Shown: positions 1 through 8,455 of the stretch, one piece after another
How the letters are laid out: each line of letters starts with the position of its first letter
Position numbering within the stretch: the first letter of the stretch is position 1
Source: Sphingopyxis indica
GTDB lineage: Bacteria > Pseudomonadota > Alphaproteobacteria > Sphingomonadales > Sphingomonadaceae
Reading direction: 5' to 3'
Assembly: GCF_900188185.1 (NCBI RefSeq)
Contig: NZ_FZPA01000004.1
Span: 62,001 to 126,000, forward strand
Length of the DNA: 64,000 nucleotides
Made by a program: the position numbers and the translations under genes
Notes under the pieces: generated by a model
What the model saw: the letters and a program-made list of their open reading frames with translations, nothing else
What the model was told of the DNA's origin: nothing
Database searches by the model: none

Positions 1-831
1 CTCGGTGGAGCGCAGCCCGCTGTGCCACGGCACCGGCTCGCAGCCGAAACGCGCGGCGAAGCGCGTCAGCATCGGCTCGGTCAGCGCGATTTCGGGGAGC
101 AGCACGAGCGTCTGCTTGCCCGCCTCGACGGCCGCCGCGATCGCTTCCATGTAAACTTCGGTCTTGCCCGATCCGGTGACGCCGTCGAGGAGCAGCGTCT
201 CGAACCTTGCCGCCGCGACGGCATCGCGCAGCTGTCCGGCGGCGGCCGCCTGTTCGTCGGACAGGCCGGGCGGGGCGAAGGCCGGATCGGGTTCGGGACA
301 GGGCGCGTCGGCCGAAACCTCGACCGCTTCGAGCGCGCCCGCCTGCACGAGCCCGCGGATCACCGCCTCGCTGACCTCGGCGAGTGCCGCGAGTTCGCGC
401 ACCATGCCCTGCCGCGCGCCGATCCTTTCCAGCGCCACTATGCGCTGCGGCGTCATCCGCGCGGGCAATTCGCCGGTCGCGCGATACTCGACGATCGGGC
501 GGCGCGCGTCGGCGAAGGCGGCGCCGGGCAGCACCATGCGCAGCACTGCGCCGGGGGGCGCGAGATAATAGTCGCTCGTCCATTCGACGAGGCGGCGCAA
601 GGGCGCCCTGATCGGCGGGACGTCGACAATCTCGTAGAGATTGCGCAGGCGATTGTCGCCGACGGGGTCGGGCGCGCCGAAGCTCGCCTCCTCCCACACC
701 ACCCCGCCCATCCGCCGCGGCCCCAGCGGCGCGACGACGACGCTGCCGAGCGGCGCCTCGCTGCCATGGGGCACGCGATAGTCGAGCGGGCCGAGGGCAG
801 CGGTCAAAAGGAGGACGCGGGCGCGGGTCAT
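1..831 (-). CDS. priA: Primosomal protein N' (replication restart helicase PriA), N-terminal part
   Basis: The reading frame opens at ATG 831 and runs 277 codons off the left edge without a stop. The N-terminus carries the DYRVP stretch typical of the PriA DNA-binding domain. A Walker A motif, GVTGSGKT at about residues 217-224, opens the superfamily 2 helicase core, followed by LVLLPEIALT. PriA recognises stalled or repaired forks, unwinds the lagging arm and reloads the replisome. The helicase C-lobe and zinc-binding cysteines lie outside the window. Nothing before the cut looks broken. The gene is transcribed leftward, away from the repeat-filled gap at 832-1147. Confidence 0.93.
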   Translation of the reverse strand, partial: MTRARVLLLTAALGPLDYRVPHGSEAPLGSVVVAPLGPRRMGGVVWEEASFGAPDPVGDNRLRNLYEIVDVPPIRAPLRRLVEWTSDYYLAPPGAVLRMVLPGAAFADARRPIVEYRATGELPARMTPQRIVALERIGARQGMVRELAALAEVSEAVIRGLVQAGALEAVEVSADAPCPEPDPAFAPPGLSDEQAAAAGQLRDAVAAARFETLLLDGVTGSGKTEVYMEAIAAAVEAGKQTLVLLPEIALTEPMLTRFAARFGCEPVPWHSGLRSTE

Positions 832-918
832 GGATCGGGCAGGATATAGGCGTGGGAGCAAAATAGGAAAGCGGGGAAGGAAAATGCGCGCAGAGGCGCA
901 GAGGAGGAATGGATAAAG

Positions 919-1065
919 TTCACGCGGAGACGCGGAGGCGCGGAGAGATTGGAGTTGCCGCGAAGCGGCCTTCCTTCTGCGGCGTTGCGATGAACGCCAC
1001 CGAGGCGCGAGAAAGGGGCCTGTCGGCCCGGATCGTTTCTCCGCGTCTCCGCGTCTCCGCGTGAA
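919..1065. repeat. Inverted-repeat mini-element with 28-bp ends (copy 1)
   Basis: The ends at 919-946 and 1038-1065 are inverted copies of each other with one mismatch in 28. Each arm is itself a tandem run of a cgcggaga-like 8-mer. The arms flank about 90 bp of unrelated sequence. Weaker complementarity (gcgcagagg against the complement of cctctgcgc-like sequence) extends outside the arms. The same arms frame a different interior at 45143-45296. The element fills most of the 316-bp gap between priA and the PepSY gene, and I see no gene in that gap. Confidence 0.75.
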
Positions 1066-1147
1066 CCGAACCTTCTGCGCGCTCTGCGGCCTCCTTCGAC
1101 AAGCTCAGGACGCAGTCTGCGTGAATCCAAAAAGACGCCCCGACGAT

Positions 1148-2233
1148 TTACGATGGCGCCAGCGCCGCCTTTGCTTGCCGCTTCGCCGGTTTCGGGCGGC
1201 GGAACCAGAAGGTCCAGACCGCGAAGCTGCCGAGCATCGTCAGCGACAGGCCCGATACCGTCAGCAGCAGGCGATAGGGCAGACCGCCGACCTTGCCCGC
1301 GTGGAGCGGATAGGCCTTGTTGAACGCCTGCGCGCCCGGCGCCATCGCGAGCGCGTCGCGCGCGCCGAGCAGGCGGCCGGTGGCGGCGTCGAACCACAGC
1401 GTCGTGCGGCCATTGGGAAGCCATTCGGCGGGTTGGCGCATCCTGAGGCTGATCGGATCGCCCGCCCTCCGCGGCAGGCTGAGGATACGGAATTCGGCCG
1501 TGGGGAAGCGGCGATGCGCTTCGGCGAGCATCGCGGCATAGCCGGGCTTCGCCGCGAGCGGGCCGCTTTCATATTGGGGCGGCTCCATCGACTTGACCGT
1601 CTCGGCGACCGGGCCGAAGGGCGCGACGACACCCATTGCGAAGGGGCGAAAGATCATCATCGTGCCGGTGACGAGCGAGAGCAGCAGCAGCGGCGCGACG
1701 ACGAGGCCGAGGTCGCGGTGATGGGTGACGATCGCGGGACGGCTCATCCGCCTTGGCCACAGCCGCAGGCGAAAGGTCGATCGCGTGCGCCACCAGAGGA
1801 TGACGCCCGAGATCACGAAGAACAGCCCGCAAAGCCCCGCGATGCCGATCACCCATTCGCCGCTGTCGCCCGCGAAGAGATGATGGTGAAAGTCGAAGAG
1901 CCACAGCTCGGGCCGTTCCCACTGGCTCGCCCAGCGCGCCGCGATTTCGCCCGACTGGTCGGCGTAAAGCCCCGCGCCCTCGCCGAACCGCACCTGATGC
2001 AGCCCGAAGCCGTCGCGGGCATAGATGATGCCCTGCGGGGCGCCCGGCAGCGCCATGATCCTTTCGGTCGCGGCGGCGATGCCGGCGAGGTCGGCGCGGA
2101 GCGGATCGCCGGCATGCGGCACGCCGATCCATGCGTCCTTGTGGAGCAGGATCGTGCCGCTGAGGCCGAGCAGCGCGAGCAGCAGGCCGATGAGCCCACC
2201 CGTCCAGCGGTGGAGCGTGTCGAGCAGCTTCAC
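1148..2233 (-). CDS. PepSY-domain membrane protein (putative ferric/siderophore reductase type)
   Basis: About 361 residues from a GTG at 2233. The frame stays open to 2296, but that extra part encodes only a palindromic repeat, so the GTG just before KLLDTLHRWTGG is preferred. Four membrane segments are visible: after LHRWTGG near residue 10, around EWVIGIAGLCGLFFVISG, around LGLVVAPLLLLSLVTG, and near the C-terminus before FRRPKP. PepSY-associated TM proteins are often encoded beside TonB-dependent siderophore receptors, and members such as FoxB/FpvG reduce ferric siderophores at the inner membrane. Here the receptor gene lies directly upstream on the same strand, about 155 bp away across a repeat. 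The substrate is not readable. Confidence 0.82.
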   Translation of the reverse strand: MKLLDTLHRWTGGLIGLLLALLGLSGTILLHKDAWIGVPHAGDPLRADLAGIAAATERIMALPGAPQGIIYARDGFGLHQVRFGEGAGLYADQSGEIAARWASQWERPELWLFDFHHHLFAGDSGEWVIGIAGLCGLFFVISGVILWWRTRSTFRLRLWPRRMSRPAIVTHHRDLGLVVAPLLLLSLVTGTMMIFRPFAMGVVAPFGPVAETVKSMEPPQYESGPLAAKPGYAAMLAEAHRRFPTAEFRILSLPRRAGDPISLRMRQPAEWLPNGRTTLWFDAATGRLLGARDALAMAPGAQAFNKAYPLHAGKVGGLPYRLLLTVSGLSLTMLGSFAVWTFWFRRPKPAKRQAKAALAPS

Positions 2234-2270
2234 GACGCCAGAAAGCCGGGGCCGGCTTCCACTCGCGCCT

Positions 2271-2354
2271 GTGCTCCCGCGGAGGCGGGAGCCCATCTCC
2301 CGCCGGTGCCATCTTGAACCGTCCGGAGATGGGTCCCCGCCTTCGCGGGGACAC
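2271..2354. repeat. REP-like double palindrome, family 1 (copy 1)
   Basis: Two short hairpins, ctcccgcggaggcgggag and ccccgccttcgcgggg, are separated by about 45 bp, with gcccatct / agatgggt making a longer outer inverted pair. Matching copies lie at 13769-13854 and 38099-38187. This copy sits between the TonB receptor stop and the PepSY start, so it would be transcribed if the two genes form an operon. Confidence 0.8.
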
Positions 2355-2389
2355 GCGGCTTGGTCTGACGTTCGACAGGCGTCCGCATT

Positions 2390-4561
2390 CTAGAACCGAT
2401 AATCCCAGCCGAGCGTGAAGGTGCGACCGCGGCCCGCGAAGTTGAAGAAATCGTCGGTCGGCCGCTGGGTGTCGCTCGCGTAGCTGATATATTGCTTGTC
2501 GAACAGATTCTGCACCGACAGGCTGACCCCGCCGAGGCTCGTCTGATAGCGGATGAAGGCGTCGGTCAGATTATAGCCTTCGAAATCGTTGCGCGGGTCG
2601 CGGACGAGACCGCGAAAGCTGCGCGCGAGATAGAATTGCGTCTGGATGCGCGCCGAGACCGGGCCGTTCGCATAAGCGGCGGCGAGGTTGAGCCGGTCGG
2701 GCGAGATGTTCGCGCCGTCGAGGTCGGTATCGACCACATCGTCGCCGTCGGTGTCCGACCGCCCCTTGATATGGGCATAGCCCGTCGACAGCGTCAGCCC
2801 GTCGATCGGCATACGGACGGCAAGGTTGATCTCGATCCCCTCGATCTCGACGCGCTCGCGCACCACGGTGAAGATGCCGTCGCTGCCGGCGCGCAATCGC
2901 TGGCCGTTCTTGCTTGTCGACCAGAAATAGCTCGCGCTGGCATCGAGCGGGCCGCGCTTCACCTCGACGCCGATTTCGCGATTGTTCGAGACGATCGGCG
3001 AGATGTCGAGAAAGTCGTCGACATCGACGCCGGTGTCGGCGACCGCGCGGGTGATGCGGCCGACGTCGGGAACGGTGTAGCCCTCGGCATAGCTTGCATA
3101 GGCGCGGATGCCCGCGAGCGGCTCGACGATCACGCCGCCGTTGAGGAGCAGGTCGTCGAAGGTCGGGCTGCCGCCCGCGACATCGACGCCGCCATAGGTG
3201 GCGGGGTCGCTGCCGTCATAGGTGGTCGCGGCGAGCGTGTGATAATCGGCGATGCCGATCTTCACATTTTCATAGCGCGCGCCGCCGGCGAGGCGGACGA
3301 GGCCGCCCGCGAGTTCGAGGTTCGCCTGGCCGAAAGGCGCTAGGCTGCGGAAATCGGTCGGCGGCACCCAGGCGCGGTCGGTCGCGATCAGCCGCTGTTC
3401 GGTCGAATCCCACAGCGCGTCGAAACCTGCGATCAGGGTCAAAGCCTCGAAGCCGGGGACCGCGCGCTCATAGCTGATCTTGCCGCCATATTTGCGGCTG
3501 CGGTTCTGCGACTGGTCGAACAGCGTGCCGACGGGCGCGATCGCGGGGTCCTGAAAGCTCGCGATCGGGTTGGGCTCGCCGCCGAACGTGTCGCGGCTGC
3601 GGTTCCAGAAAATCTGGCTGACGAAATTGCCGCCGCCAAGGTCGCTGTCGGTCAGCGACAGCGCGACGCTTTCGGTGCGGCCCTGCGCAGGCGCTCCGGG
3701 CGGGGTGCCGCGCTCGGCGCTCGTCGGCAGGCCGGCGTCCTTGTCGCCGGCGACCGCGGCATAATCGCCGTCGCCCTTGAGTTCGAAGCGGCTCGCGATC
3801 AGGTCGAGCCGCATCGTGTCGGTGACCGCATAGCCGAAGCGTCCGAAGAGCGAGAGGGTCTCCGAATCCTGCGTCTCGCCCTGCGTCAGATTGATGCCGA
3901 CCGGACGGCCCTCGCCGTCGAAAAAGACCCCGCGGCGCTCCCATGCGGCACCGACGCTCGCGTCGAAGCGTCCCGCCTTATACTGGACGAGCCCCGCGAC
4001 CTTGCCGCCCATGCCGGCGCGCGAGAAGTCGTTGTCGGCGGTCGCCTGGAGCAAGGTGCGGCCCGACAGCCCCTCTGCGGCCGGCGCGCCGACGGTCACC
4101 TGGTTGACGATGCCGCCGGTGCCGCCGATGCCTTGCAGCGCGTTCGACCCGAAGATCACCTCGACCCGGTCGATGAAGAAGCCGTCGATCGTGAAGCCGT
4201 CGCGGCTGCCGTCGCGCAGCGGGGTCGATTGCGGAATGCCGTTGATCGCATAGAGCGGCGAGCGGCCGCGCAGCGTCTCGCCCGCGCCCGACAATTTCTG
4301 CCGCGTCGGCGAGAAGCTGGGGGTGAGCGTCGCGACCGCGTCGGTGACCGAACCCGAAATCGCGAGCTGCTGGTCGAGCGCCTCCTTGCCGATCACGTCG
4401 ATGGTGAGCGGCAGCGCATTCGCCGGCAGGATCGAGCGCGCCGCGGTGACGACGATCGTATCTTCGCCGTCGGGCGCGGCGTTCGCGTCGCCCGGCTGGG
4501 CGAGCGCGGGGGTGGAAAGAGCGGTGCCGAGCAGCATCGCGACGGCAAACTTGCGAATCAT
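2390..4561 (-). CDS. TonB-dependent receptor (iron/siderophore type)
   Basis: 723 residues, a normal length for the family. A signal peptide covers about residues 1-21 with cleavage after TPALA. The plug domain follows (DTIVVTAARSI as the TonB-box region; GETLRGRSPLYAINGIPQ; GFFIDRVEVIFGSNALQG), then a long beta-barrel ending in an aromatic residue (GWDYRF), as outer-membrane insertion requires. Such receptors import ligands across the outer membrane using TonB-ExbBD energy. The adjacent PepSY protein and a weak Fur-like site upstream point to a ferric ligand. GGGAG lies just before the ATG. The exact siderophore cannot be told from sequence. Confidence 0.9.
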   Translation of the reverse strand: MIRKFAVAMLLGTALSTPALAQPGDANAAPDGEDTIVVTAARSILPANALPLTIDVIGKEALDQQLAISGSVTDAVATLTPSFSPTRQKLSGAGETLRGRSPLYAINGIPQSTPLRDGSRDGFTIDGFFIDRVEVIFGSNALQGIGGTGGIVNQVTVGAPAAEGLSGRTLLQATADNDFSRAGMGGKVAGLVQYKAGRFDASVGAAWERRGVFFDGEGRPVGINLTQGETQDSETLSLFGRFGYAVTDTMRLDLIASRFELKGDGDYAAVAGDKDAGLPTSAERGTPPGAPAQGRTESVALSLTDSDLGGGNFVSQIFWNRSRDTFGGEPNPIASFQDPAIAPVGTLFDQSQNRSRKYGGKISYERAVPGFEALTLIAGFDALWDSTEQRLIATDRAWVPPTDFRSLAPFGQANLELAGGLVRLAGGARYENVKIGIADYHTLAATTYDGSDPATYGGVDVAGGSPTFDDLLLNGGVIVEPLAGIRAYASYAEGYTVPDVGRITRAVADTGVDVDDFLDISPIVSNNREIGVEVKRGPLDASASYFWSTSKNGQRLRAGSDGIFTVVRERVEIEGIEINLAVRMPIDGLTLSTGYAHIKGRSDTDGDDVVDTDLDGANISPDRLNLAAAYANGPVSARIQTQFYLARSFRGLVRDPRNDFEGYNLTDAFIRYQTSLGGVSLSVQNLFDKQYISYASDTQRPTDDFFNFAGRGRTFTLGWDYRF

Positions 4562-4586
4562 TCTTATCTCCCTGTTCGCGAGCGCC

Positions 4587-4605
4587 GCTAATGAGAGCGA
4601 TTTGC
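4587..4605. promoter_or_regulatory. Possible Fur-like operator upstream of the TonB receptor
   Basis: gctaatgagagcgatttgc lies 26-44 bp upstream of the receptor start. Read on the minus strand, the second half (CTCATTAGC) matches 7 of 9 positions of the classical Fur half-site ATCATTATC. The first half is poor. Position and downstream gene type fit iron regulation, but the motif is weak. Confidence 0.35.
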
Positions 4606-4823
4606 AGACGCAAGGGAAAAGACCGCCATCTCGCCTTCAGGGGAGAGGATATGGAGGCTTGGCGCGTAGCGCCTGGCCGGAGTCGGAGAGGGGAGCAGCG
4701 CTGGCGGCCATCCCCCTCTCCAAGCTTCGCTAGCTCCTGACGGAGCAAGCTGCGCTATCCTCTCCCCTGAAGGAGAGAGGGCGAGGGTGGCATCGCCACG
4801 AGCGACACGCTATCACGCCTGCC

Positions 4824-7133
4824 ATGCGCGAAAAGGAACTGCGGTTCGCCCTGATTTGCTACGGCGGCATCAGCCTTGCCGTCTATATGCACGGAATCAC
4901 CAAGGAGATCTGGCGCCTCGCGGCGGCGTCGCGCGCGTGGCACGACGGCAGCGCGATCGACGGGTCGGGCGCCATCTATCGCAAGCTGCTCGCGGCGATC
5001 GAGGCGAAGAGCGGGGTGCGGCTACGCGTGCTCGCCGACATCGTCGCGGGGGCGAGCGCGGGGGGCATCAACGCGATCTTCCTCGCGCGCGCGCTCGCGA
5101 CCGGCCAGTCGCTCGATCCGCTGACCGACCTGTGGCTCGAGGATGCCGACGTCGACTATCTGCTCGACCCCGATGCCCGCCCGATCTCGGCGGCGACCAA
5201 ATTCTGGGCGGTGCCGATCGCCGGCTGGGCGATGAAACGGCGCGGCAATGTGATCGACCGGACCGTCGCGGGTCCGGCGCAGGACGAGGTGCGCGCGAAG
5301 CTGTCGCGCTTCGTGCGCGCGCGCTGGTTCGAACCGCCCTTCGGCGGGGAGACCTTTTCGGAGCTGATTCTCGACGCCTTCGATGCGATGGACCGCGGGC
5401 CGCGCGGGCCGGTGCTCGTCCCCGCGGGGCAGCCGGTCGACCTGTTCGTGTCGGTCACCGATTTCGCCGGCCACAGCATGCCGCTGTCGCTTCACAGCCC
5501 GCCGCGCGTGACCGAGCAGGAGCATCGGCTGATCCTGCATTTCCGGCAGGACGGGCGCGCGGGCAAGGGGCTGGACGACATGCCCGCGCTCGCGGTCGCG
5601 GCGCGCGCGACCGCGAGCTTTCCGGGCGCCTTTCCGCCCTTCACCCTGCGCGAGATCGACCGCGTGCTTGAAAAGCGCAAGATCGACTGGCCCGGCCGCG
5701 CCGATTTCATCCGCGTGCAATTGCCCGCGGGCGAAGAGGCCGATCCCGCCGACCGCGTGCTGATCGACGGATCGGTGCTCGCCAACGCGCCCTTCCGCCC
5801 CGCGATCGCGGCGCTCAAGCAGCGGCCGGCGCGGCGCGAGATCGACCGGCGCTTCGTCTATATCGACCCCAAGCCCGATTATCGGTCGATCAGTTTCGCA
5901 CCGTCCGGCGAACCGGTCGAGGGCGATGCGGCGCCGCTGCCCGGCTTTCTGACCACGATCCTCGGCGCGCTCTCCGAAATCCCGCGCGAACAGCCGATCC
6001 GCGAGAATGTCGAGGCGATCGAGGCGATGTCGCGGCGTATCCGCCGGATGCAGCATATCGTCGACGCGATGAAGGTCGAGGTCGAGGAGCAGGTCGCGGC
6101 ACTGTTCGGCTCCACCTTCTTCCTCGACACCCCGACCCCGGCGCGGCTCGACCGCTGGCGCGCGAAGGCGCAGAGCGAGGCGGCGTCGCGCGCGGGTTTC
6201 GCCTATCCGCCCTATGGCCATTTGAAGCTCTCGGCGATCGTCGAGGAGATTGCGGCGCTGATCGACCGCCTCGCGCCGCCCGAAGGCGCGATCCACCGCG
6301 AGCATCGCCGGGCCTTGCTGTGGGACGAAGTGCGCGCGCGCGGGCTCGACCGGATTTCGGGCAAGAAGGGCGCGGGAGCGAGCCGCGATGCGATCGCTTT
6401 TTTCCGCACCCACGACCTGACCTTTCGTATCCGCCGCCTGCGCTTTCTCGCGCGCGAACTCGATGCGGTCGAGGCGACGCGCGACGCGCGCGACGCCGAT
6501 TGCGAGGCGATGCGCGGGGCGATCTTCGCAGCGCTCGGCCTCTATCTCGAACGCGAGGGCGACAGCTGGCTCGGCGATCTCGACGTCGCCGTCGATGCGG
6601 GAGTCGGCGCGTGGATCGACGCGATCGCCGAGCGGCGCGACCTGCCCGCGGTCGATCGCGAGGGCGACGGACTGCTCGCCGTGGGGCTTGCCGGCCTCCC
6701 CAAGGACGACCGGCGGCAGCTGCTGCTCGCCTATCTCGGCTATCCCTTCTACGACATCGCGACCCTGCCGCTGTTGCAGGGCGAGGGATATGACGAGTTC
6801 GACCCGGTCAAGGTCGACCGCATCTCCCCGTCGGACGCGACCGCGATCCGCACCGGCGGCGCGGCGGCGATGCTGAAGGGGATCGAGTTCAACAGCTTCG
6901 GCGCCTTTTTCAGCCGCACCTATCGCGAGAATGACTATCTGTGGGGCCGCCTCCACGGCGCCGACCGGCTGGTCGACATCGTCGCGTCGAGCGTCACGGG
7001 CGAGGGGGCGCTTGCCAAGGAGGAGCTGGCGGCGATCAAGCGGCAGGCGTTCCACGCGATCCTCGACGAGGAGGAGGGGCGGCTGCCGAAGGTGCAGGCG
7101 CTGATCGCGGAGATCAGGGGGGAGATTGGCTGA
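4824..7133 (+). CDS. Patatin-like phospholipase/acyl hydrolase with long C-terminal region (DUF3376 type)
   Basis: 769 residues. The patatin core is clear. A glycine-rich oxyanion segment CYGGISLAVYMHG lies at 12-24, the nucleophile elbow GASAG at 76-80 (Ser78), and the catalytic aspartate is in LIDGSVLANAPF (Asp315). The C-terminal 400 residues are helical and charged and resemble the DUF3376 extension found on large bacterial patatin-related proteins. There is no signal peptide, so it is probably a cytosolic lipid acyl hydrolase; the natural substrate is unknown. The gene stands alone, convergent with dnaJ across a 42-bp gap holding a palindrome. A 705-codon open frame on the opposite strand is a composition shadow. 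Confidence 0.88.
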   Translation: MREKELRFALICYGGISLAVYMHGITKEIWRLAAASRAWHDGSAIDGSGAIYRKLLAAIEAKSGVRLRVLADIVAGASAGGINAIFLARALATGQSLDPLTDLWLEDADVDYLLDPDARPISAATKFWAVPIAGWAMKRRGNVIDRTVAGPAQDEVRAKLSRFVRARWFEPPFGGETFSELILDAFDAMDRGPRGPVLVPAGQPVDLFVSVTDFAGHSMPLSLHSPPRVTEQEHRLILHFRQDGRAGKGLDDMPALAVAARATASFPGAFPPFTLREIDRVLEKRKIDWPGRADFIRVQLPAGEEADPADRVLIDGSVLANAPFRPAIAALKQRPARREIDRRFVYIDPKPDYRSISFAPSGEPVEGDAAPLPGFLTTILGALSEIPREQPIRENVEAIEAMSRRIRRMQHIVDAMKVEVEEQVAALFGSTFFLDTPTPARLDRWRAKAQSEAASRAGFAYPPYGHLKLSAIVEEIAALIDRLAPPEGAIHREHRRALLWDEVRARGLDRISGKKGAGASRDAIAFFRTHDLTFRIRRLRFLARELDAVEATRDARDADCEAMRGAIFAALGLYLEREGDSWLGDLDVAVDAGVGAWIDAIAERRDLPAVDREGDGLLAVGLAGLPKDDRRQLLLAYLGYPFYDIATLPLLQGEGYDEFDPVKVDRISPSDATAIRTGGAAAMLKGIEFNSFGAFFSRTYRENDYLWGRLHGADRLVDIVASSVTGEGALAKEELAAIKRQAFHAILDEEEGRLPKVQALIAEIRGEIG

Positions 7134-7142
7134 ACACAAAAG

Positions 7143-7164
7143 CCCCTCCTCTGAAGAGGAGGGG
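7143..7164. repeat. Palindrome family 4 (perfect 22-bp), between convergent genes
   Basis: cccctcctct is followed by its inverted copy through gaagaggagggg. It sits 9 bp after the patatin stop and 11 bp before the dnaJ stop, and could end or stabilise both transcripts, although there is no T-run. Closely related palindromes occur at 17746, 17838, 24846, 41470 and 55375. Confidence 0.75.
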
Positions 7165-7175
7165 TGGGTTCAGGA

Positions 7176-8303
7176 TCAATCGGTCAGATCGTCCCACATA
7201 TCCTTGATGCGGCCGAAGAAGCCCTGGCTCGCGGGGCATTCCTCGCCGGTCTCGGTCTCGCGGAATTCGGCGAGCAATTCCTTCTGGCGTGCAGTGAGTC
7301 TGGTCGGCGTCTCGACGTCGATCTGGATGACGAGGTCGCCGTGGCCGCGGCCGTTGAGCACCGGCATACCCGCGCCGCGCTGGCGCAGCTGCTTGCCCGA
7401 CTGGATGCCGGCGGGGATGCTGATCTCGTGGCGCGTTCCATCGAGCCCCGGAATCGTGATGCAGCCGCCCAGCGCGGCGGTGGTGAAGCTGATCGGCGCG
7501 CGGGTGAACAGGGTCGTGCCCTCGCGCTCGAAGACCCGGTGCCGCGCCATGTGGAGGAAGATGTAAAGGTCGCCCGGCGCCGCGCCGCGCGCGCCGCTCT
7601 CGCCCTCGCCCGACAGGCGGATGCGCGTGCCCTCGTCGACCCCCGGCGGGATGGTGACGGTCAGCGTCTTGCGCCGGTCGACGCGGCCTTCGCCGAGGCA
7701 GGTGGGGCAGGGGTCGGCGATCACCTCGCCCGCGCCCTGGCAGGCGGGGCAGGTGCGCTCGACCATGAAGAAACCCTGCTGCGCGCGCACCTTGCCCATG
7801 CCGCCGCAGGTGGTGCAGCGGTGGGTCTGCGTGCCGGGCCTGGCTCCCGATCCGTCGCACGCGTCGCAGCGCGCGGCGACATCGACCTCGATCTCGCGCG
7901 TGCAGCCGGCAAAGGCGTCCTCGAGCCGGATTTCCATGTCGTAGCGCAGATCGGCGCCGCGCGCCGGACCGCGCTGCTGCCGTCCGCCGCCGAACGCCGA
8001 GCCGAAGATCGATTCGAAAATATCGCCGATGTCGCCGAAATCGGCGTTGCCGCCGAAACCGTTCGCGCCGCCATTCTGGAACGCCGCTTTGCCGAACCGG
8101 TCATAGGCCGCGCGCTTCTGCGGGTCCCTCAGGCAGTCATAGGCCTCGTTGATCGCCTTGAAGCGCGCCTCGCTGTCGCCGCATCCCGGATTCTTGTCGG
8201 GATGATATTGCATCGCGAGCTTGCGATAGGCGGCCTTCAGCGCCTTGTCGTCGGCGGTGCGTTCGACTTCCAGCAGTTCATAATAGTCGATGTCGAGACT
8301 CAT
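7176..8303 (-). CDS. dnaJ: Molecular chaperone DnaJ (Hsp40)
   Basis: 375 residues with the complete type I DnaJ order. The J-domain has HPD at 34-36, followed by a glycine/phenylalanine-rich linker (GGANGFGGNADFGDIGDIFES). The zinc-binding domain has four CxxCxGxG repeats (CDACDGSG, CTTCGGMG, CPACQGAG, CPTCLGEG), and then the substrate-binding C-terminal domain. It delivers unfolded clients to DnaK and stimulates its ATPase. It follows dnaK on the same strand after 152 bp that hold a perfect hairpin, the usual dnaKJ operon order. The last segment, after FRETETGEECP, is family-typical. Confidence 0.98.
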   Translation of the reverse strand: MSLDIDYYELLEVERTADDKALKAAYRKLAMQYHPDKNPGCGDSEARFKAINEAYDCLRDPQKRAAYDRFGKAAFQNGGANGFGGNADFGDIGDIFESIFGSAFGGGRQQRGPARGADLRYDMEIRLEDAFAGCTREIEVDVAARCDACDGSGARPGTQTHRCTTCGGMGKVRAQQGFFMVERTCPACQGAGEVIADPCPTCLGEGRVDRRKTLTVTIPPGVDEGTRIRLSGEGESGARGAAPGDLYIFLHMARHRVFEREGTTLFTRAPISFTTAALGGCITIPGLDGTRHEISIPAGIQSGKQLRQRGAGMPVLNGRGHGDLVIQIDVETPTRLTARQKELLAEFRETETGEECPASQGFFGRIKDMWDDLTD

Positions 8304-8369
8304 GGCTCGTTCACGCCCCCGAGGGTGTAACCCTTCGAGACGGGCCTTCGCCTTCGCTCAGTCCCTTCT

Positions 8370-8404
8370 CAGGGCGAACGGATGGAAAAACACCGTTCGC
8401 CCTG
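8370..8404. repeat. 12-bp hairpin in the dnaK-dnaJ gap
   Basis: cagggcgaacgg and ccgttcgccctg pair perfectly around an 11-nt loop. The outer sequences (cttcgagacgggc and ggcgtctcgaag) extend the inverted symmetry, and ttgagcttgtcgaa is a motif repeated elsewhere in the window (about 1097, 22700, 22783, 55340). The hairpin lies inside the likely dnaKJ transcript and may lower dnaJ expression relative to dnaK or be a processing site. Confidence 0.6.
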
Positions 8405-8455
8405 AGGAGCCATTGAGCTTGTCGAAATGGCGTCTCGAAGGGCATTCCCTTCGTC

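Noticed and set aside
828..1424. 198-codon minus-strand frame between priA and the PepSY gene
   Set aside because: Most of it is the inverted mini-element, and the rest is a shadow of the PepSY gene.
2234..2296. N-terminal extension of the PepSY protein
   Set aside because: The added residues are encoded by the REP-like palindrome; the transmembrane domain begins at the GTG at 2233.
5022..7139. 705-codon open frame on the minus strand opposite the patatin gene
   Set aside because: It mirrors the high-G+C codon bias of the patatin gene. The translation is arginine/aspartate-rich with no domain, while the plus-strand frame has intact catalytic motifs.
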